NCBI RefSeq assembly: GCF_014651635.1
Contig: NZ_BMXG01000009.1
Span: 62,001 to 126,000 of the forward strand
Origin: Cerasicoccus arenae
GTDB lineage: Bacteria; Verrucomicrobiota; Verrucomicrobiia; Opitutales; Cerasicoccaceae
Length of the DNA: 64,000 bases
Direction of reading: 5' to 3'
Each line of letters opens with the position of its first letter. The stretch's first letter is position 1. Of the stretch, positions 63,499 to 64,000 are shown one piece after another. Position numbers and translations under genes: made by a program. The notes below the pieces were generated by a model. That model searched no databases. It was not told where the DNA came from and saw only the letters and a program-made list of their open reading frames with translations.

Positions 63499-64000
63499 AT
63501 GCTCCCACAACAACACCTTCCCCAACTGATCCCCAATCGAATAAATAGCGCGATCAAACGCCTTTCCAGCCAAGTTTGGTTTAATCGCCGCCCGGTTCAG
63601 GTTGAAGCTTCCAACCCTCAGGCTGAGCAAATAACACTTCAAAAAGGCAAGGCGCTCGTACTTAATCCGATAAAACATTGTTCGTTCTGGGGAAAGCTAT
63701 TTGACCAGCGCTGGTGCCGTATCATTTTGCCTACCCCTGCTGATAATAATACTTGGCTTGAGTGGCAGGACCAAGGGGAGGCCACACTCTATATCGACGA
63801 TAAGCCATATTATGGCTACAATGTCGCCCACCCATCTTGTCGTTTGCCTGAAGGAGCTACTGAGCTATGGGTACAATCCAGTTGTATTCAAAGCGCCATC
63901 TGGCATCCCAAGGCCGATGGGATGGAGGAAAGTGGCAGTTTTTTCCAAGGTGCCTTTATCGTTCAACGCAATGATGCCGCATGGGAGGCCTACCACGACC
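63499..64000 (+). CDS. Alpha-mannosidase (GH38-like), N-terminal part
   Basis: The frame opens at ATG 63499 (MLPQQHLPQLIPNRIN), preceded in frame by TAG at 63490, and runs off the right edge; 167 codons are visible. The sequence matches the N-terminal beta domain of bacterial alpha-mannosidases: WLEWQDQGEATLYIDDKPYYGYNVAHPSCRLPEGATELWVQSSCIQSAIWHP, then FFQGAFIVQRNDAAWEAYHD. The catalytic domain lies outside the window. No signal peptide is evident, so it is presumably cytoplasmic and acts on imported mannosides. Divergent from the beta-helix gene. Confidence 0.8.
   Translation, partial: MLPQQHLPQLIPNRINSAIKRLSSQVWFNRRPVQVEASNPQAEQITLQKGKALVLNPIKHCSFWGKLFDQRWCRIILPTPADNNTWLEWQDQGEATLYIDDKPYYGYNVAHPSCRLPEGATELWVQSSCIQSAIWHPKADGMEESGSFFQGAFIVQRNDAAWEAYHD

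Noticed and set aside
63475-63678. 67-codon minus-strand ORF near the right edge
   Set aside because: It lies over the alpha-mannosidase start on the opposite strand, and the plus-strand frame has clear family similarity.

Overview
The window looks like chromosomal DNA from a free-living, probably aquatic, member of the Verrucomicrobiota (Opitutae/Puniceicoccales-like). This is inferred from gene content: PEP-CTERM secreted proteins with PES/PEP-type sorting tails, a very large PilX/prepilin-like protein with a leader region familiar from verrucomicrobial genomes, many secreted beta-helix and glycoside hydrolase proteins, a MoxR-DUF58-VWA ('Bat') operon carrying extra prenyltransferase-fold proteins, and the near absence of Shine-Dalgarno sequences (a clear GGAGGT was seen only before the second ABC permease gene). 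No insertion sequence, phage gene or CRISPR array was seen.

Layout. 1-10.4 kb: a 5'-truncated UPF0173 hydrolase, a UDP-sugar pyrophosphorylase, a Nudix hydrolase, rhamnulokinase with a DeoR regulator, a TauE/SafE-like membrane protein, two tandem paralogous small proteins of unknown family, and a DUF318/ArsP-type permease overlapped by a tiny Cys-rich protein. 10.8-19.1 kb: a carbohydrate block with a secreted triple-CBM beta-helix protein, a solute-binding protein plus a TPR lipoprotein, and a GH36 alpha-galactosidase. 19.2-36.7 kb: a 13-gene minus-strand operon running MoxR, DUF58, BatA/VWA, VWA/GATase-like, two large envelope proteins, two squalene-cyclase-fold proteins, secreted proteins, then a small protein, EboB (TatD-like) and EboE. 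Most junctions overlap or lie within 4 nt. 36.9-43.4 kb: three small secreted-protein genes (PEGA/CsgG-like), pyruvate kinase, a CBS-hybrid histidine kinase and tRNA-Thr(CGT). 43.4-51.7 kb: a PEP-CTERM protein, two oligopeptide-type ABC permeases without other ABC parts, a prepilin-like 1179-aa protein and its partner, and a PA14 protein. 51.8-64 kb: a polysaccharide-utilisation area with two divergent GH5 enzymes, a PEP-CTERM protein, a PL22-like protein, a two-module beta-helix protein and, entering the right edge, an alpha-mannosidase.

Two patterns cut across the genes. First, five perfect GCAA-N4-TTGC palindromes sit in four intergenic regions, three of them next to secreted/polysaccharide genes, which looks like the operator set of one LacI-type or similar regulator. 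Second, G/C homopolymer tracts of 8 to 24 nt recur, both inside reading frames (always as in-frame Gly or Pro codons, twice near an N-terminus) and just outside terminators or start codons. This could reflect slippage-based phase variation, or an assembly/sequence-quality issue.
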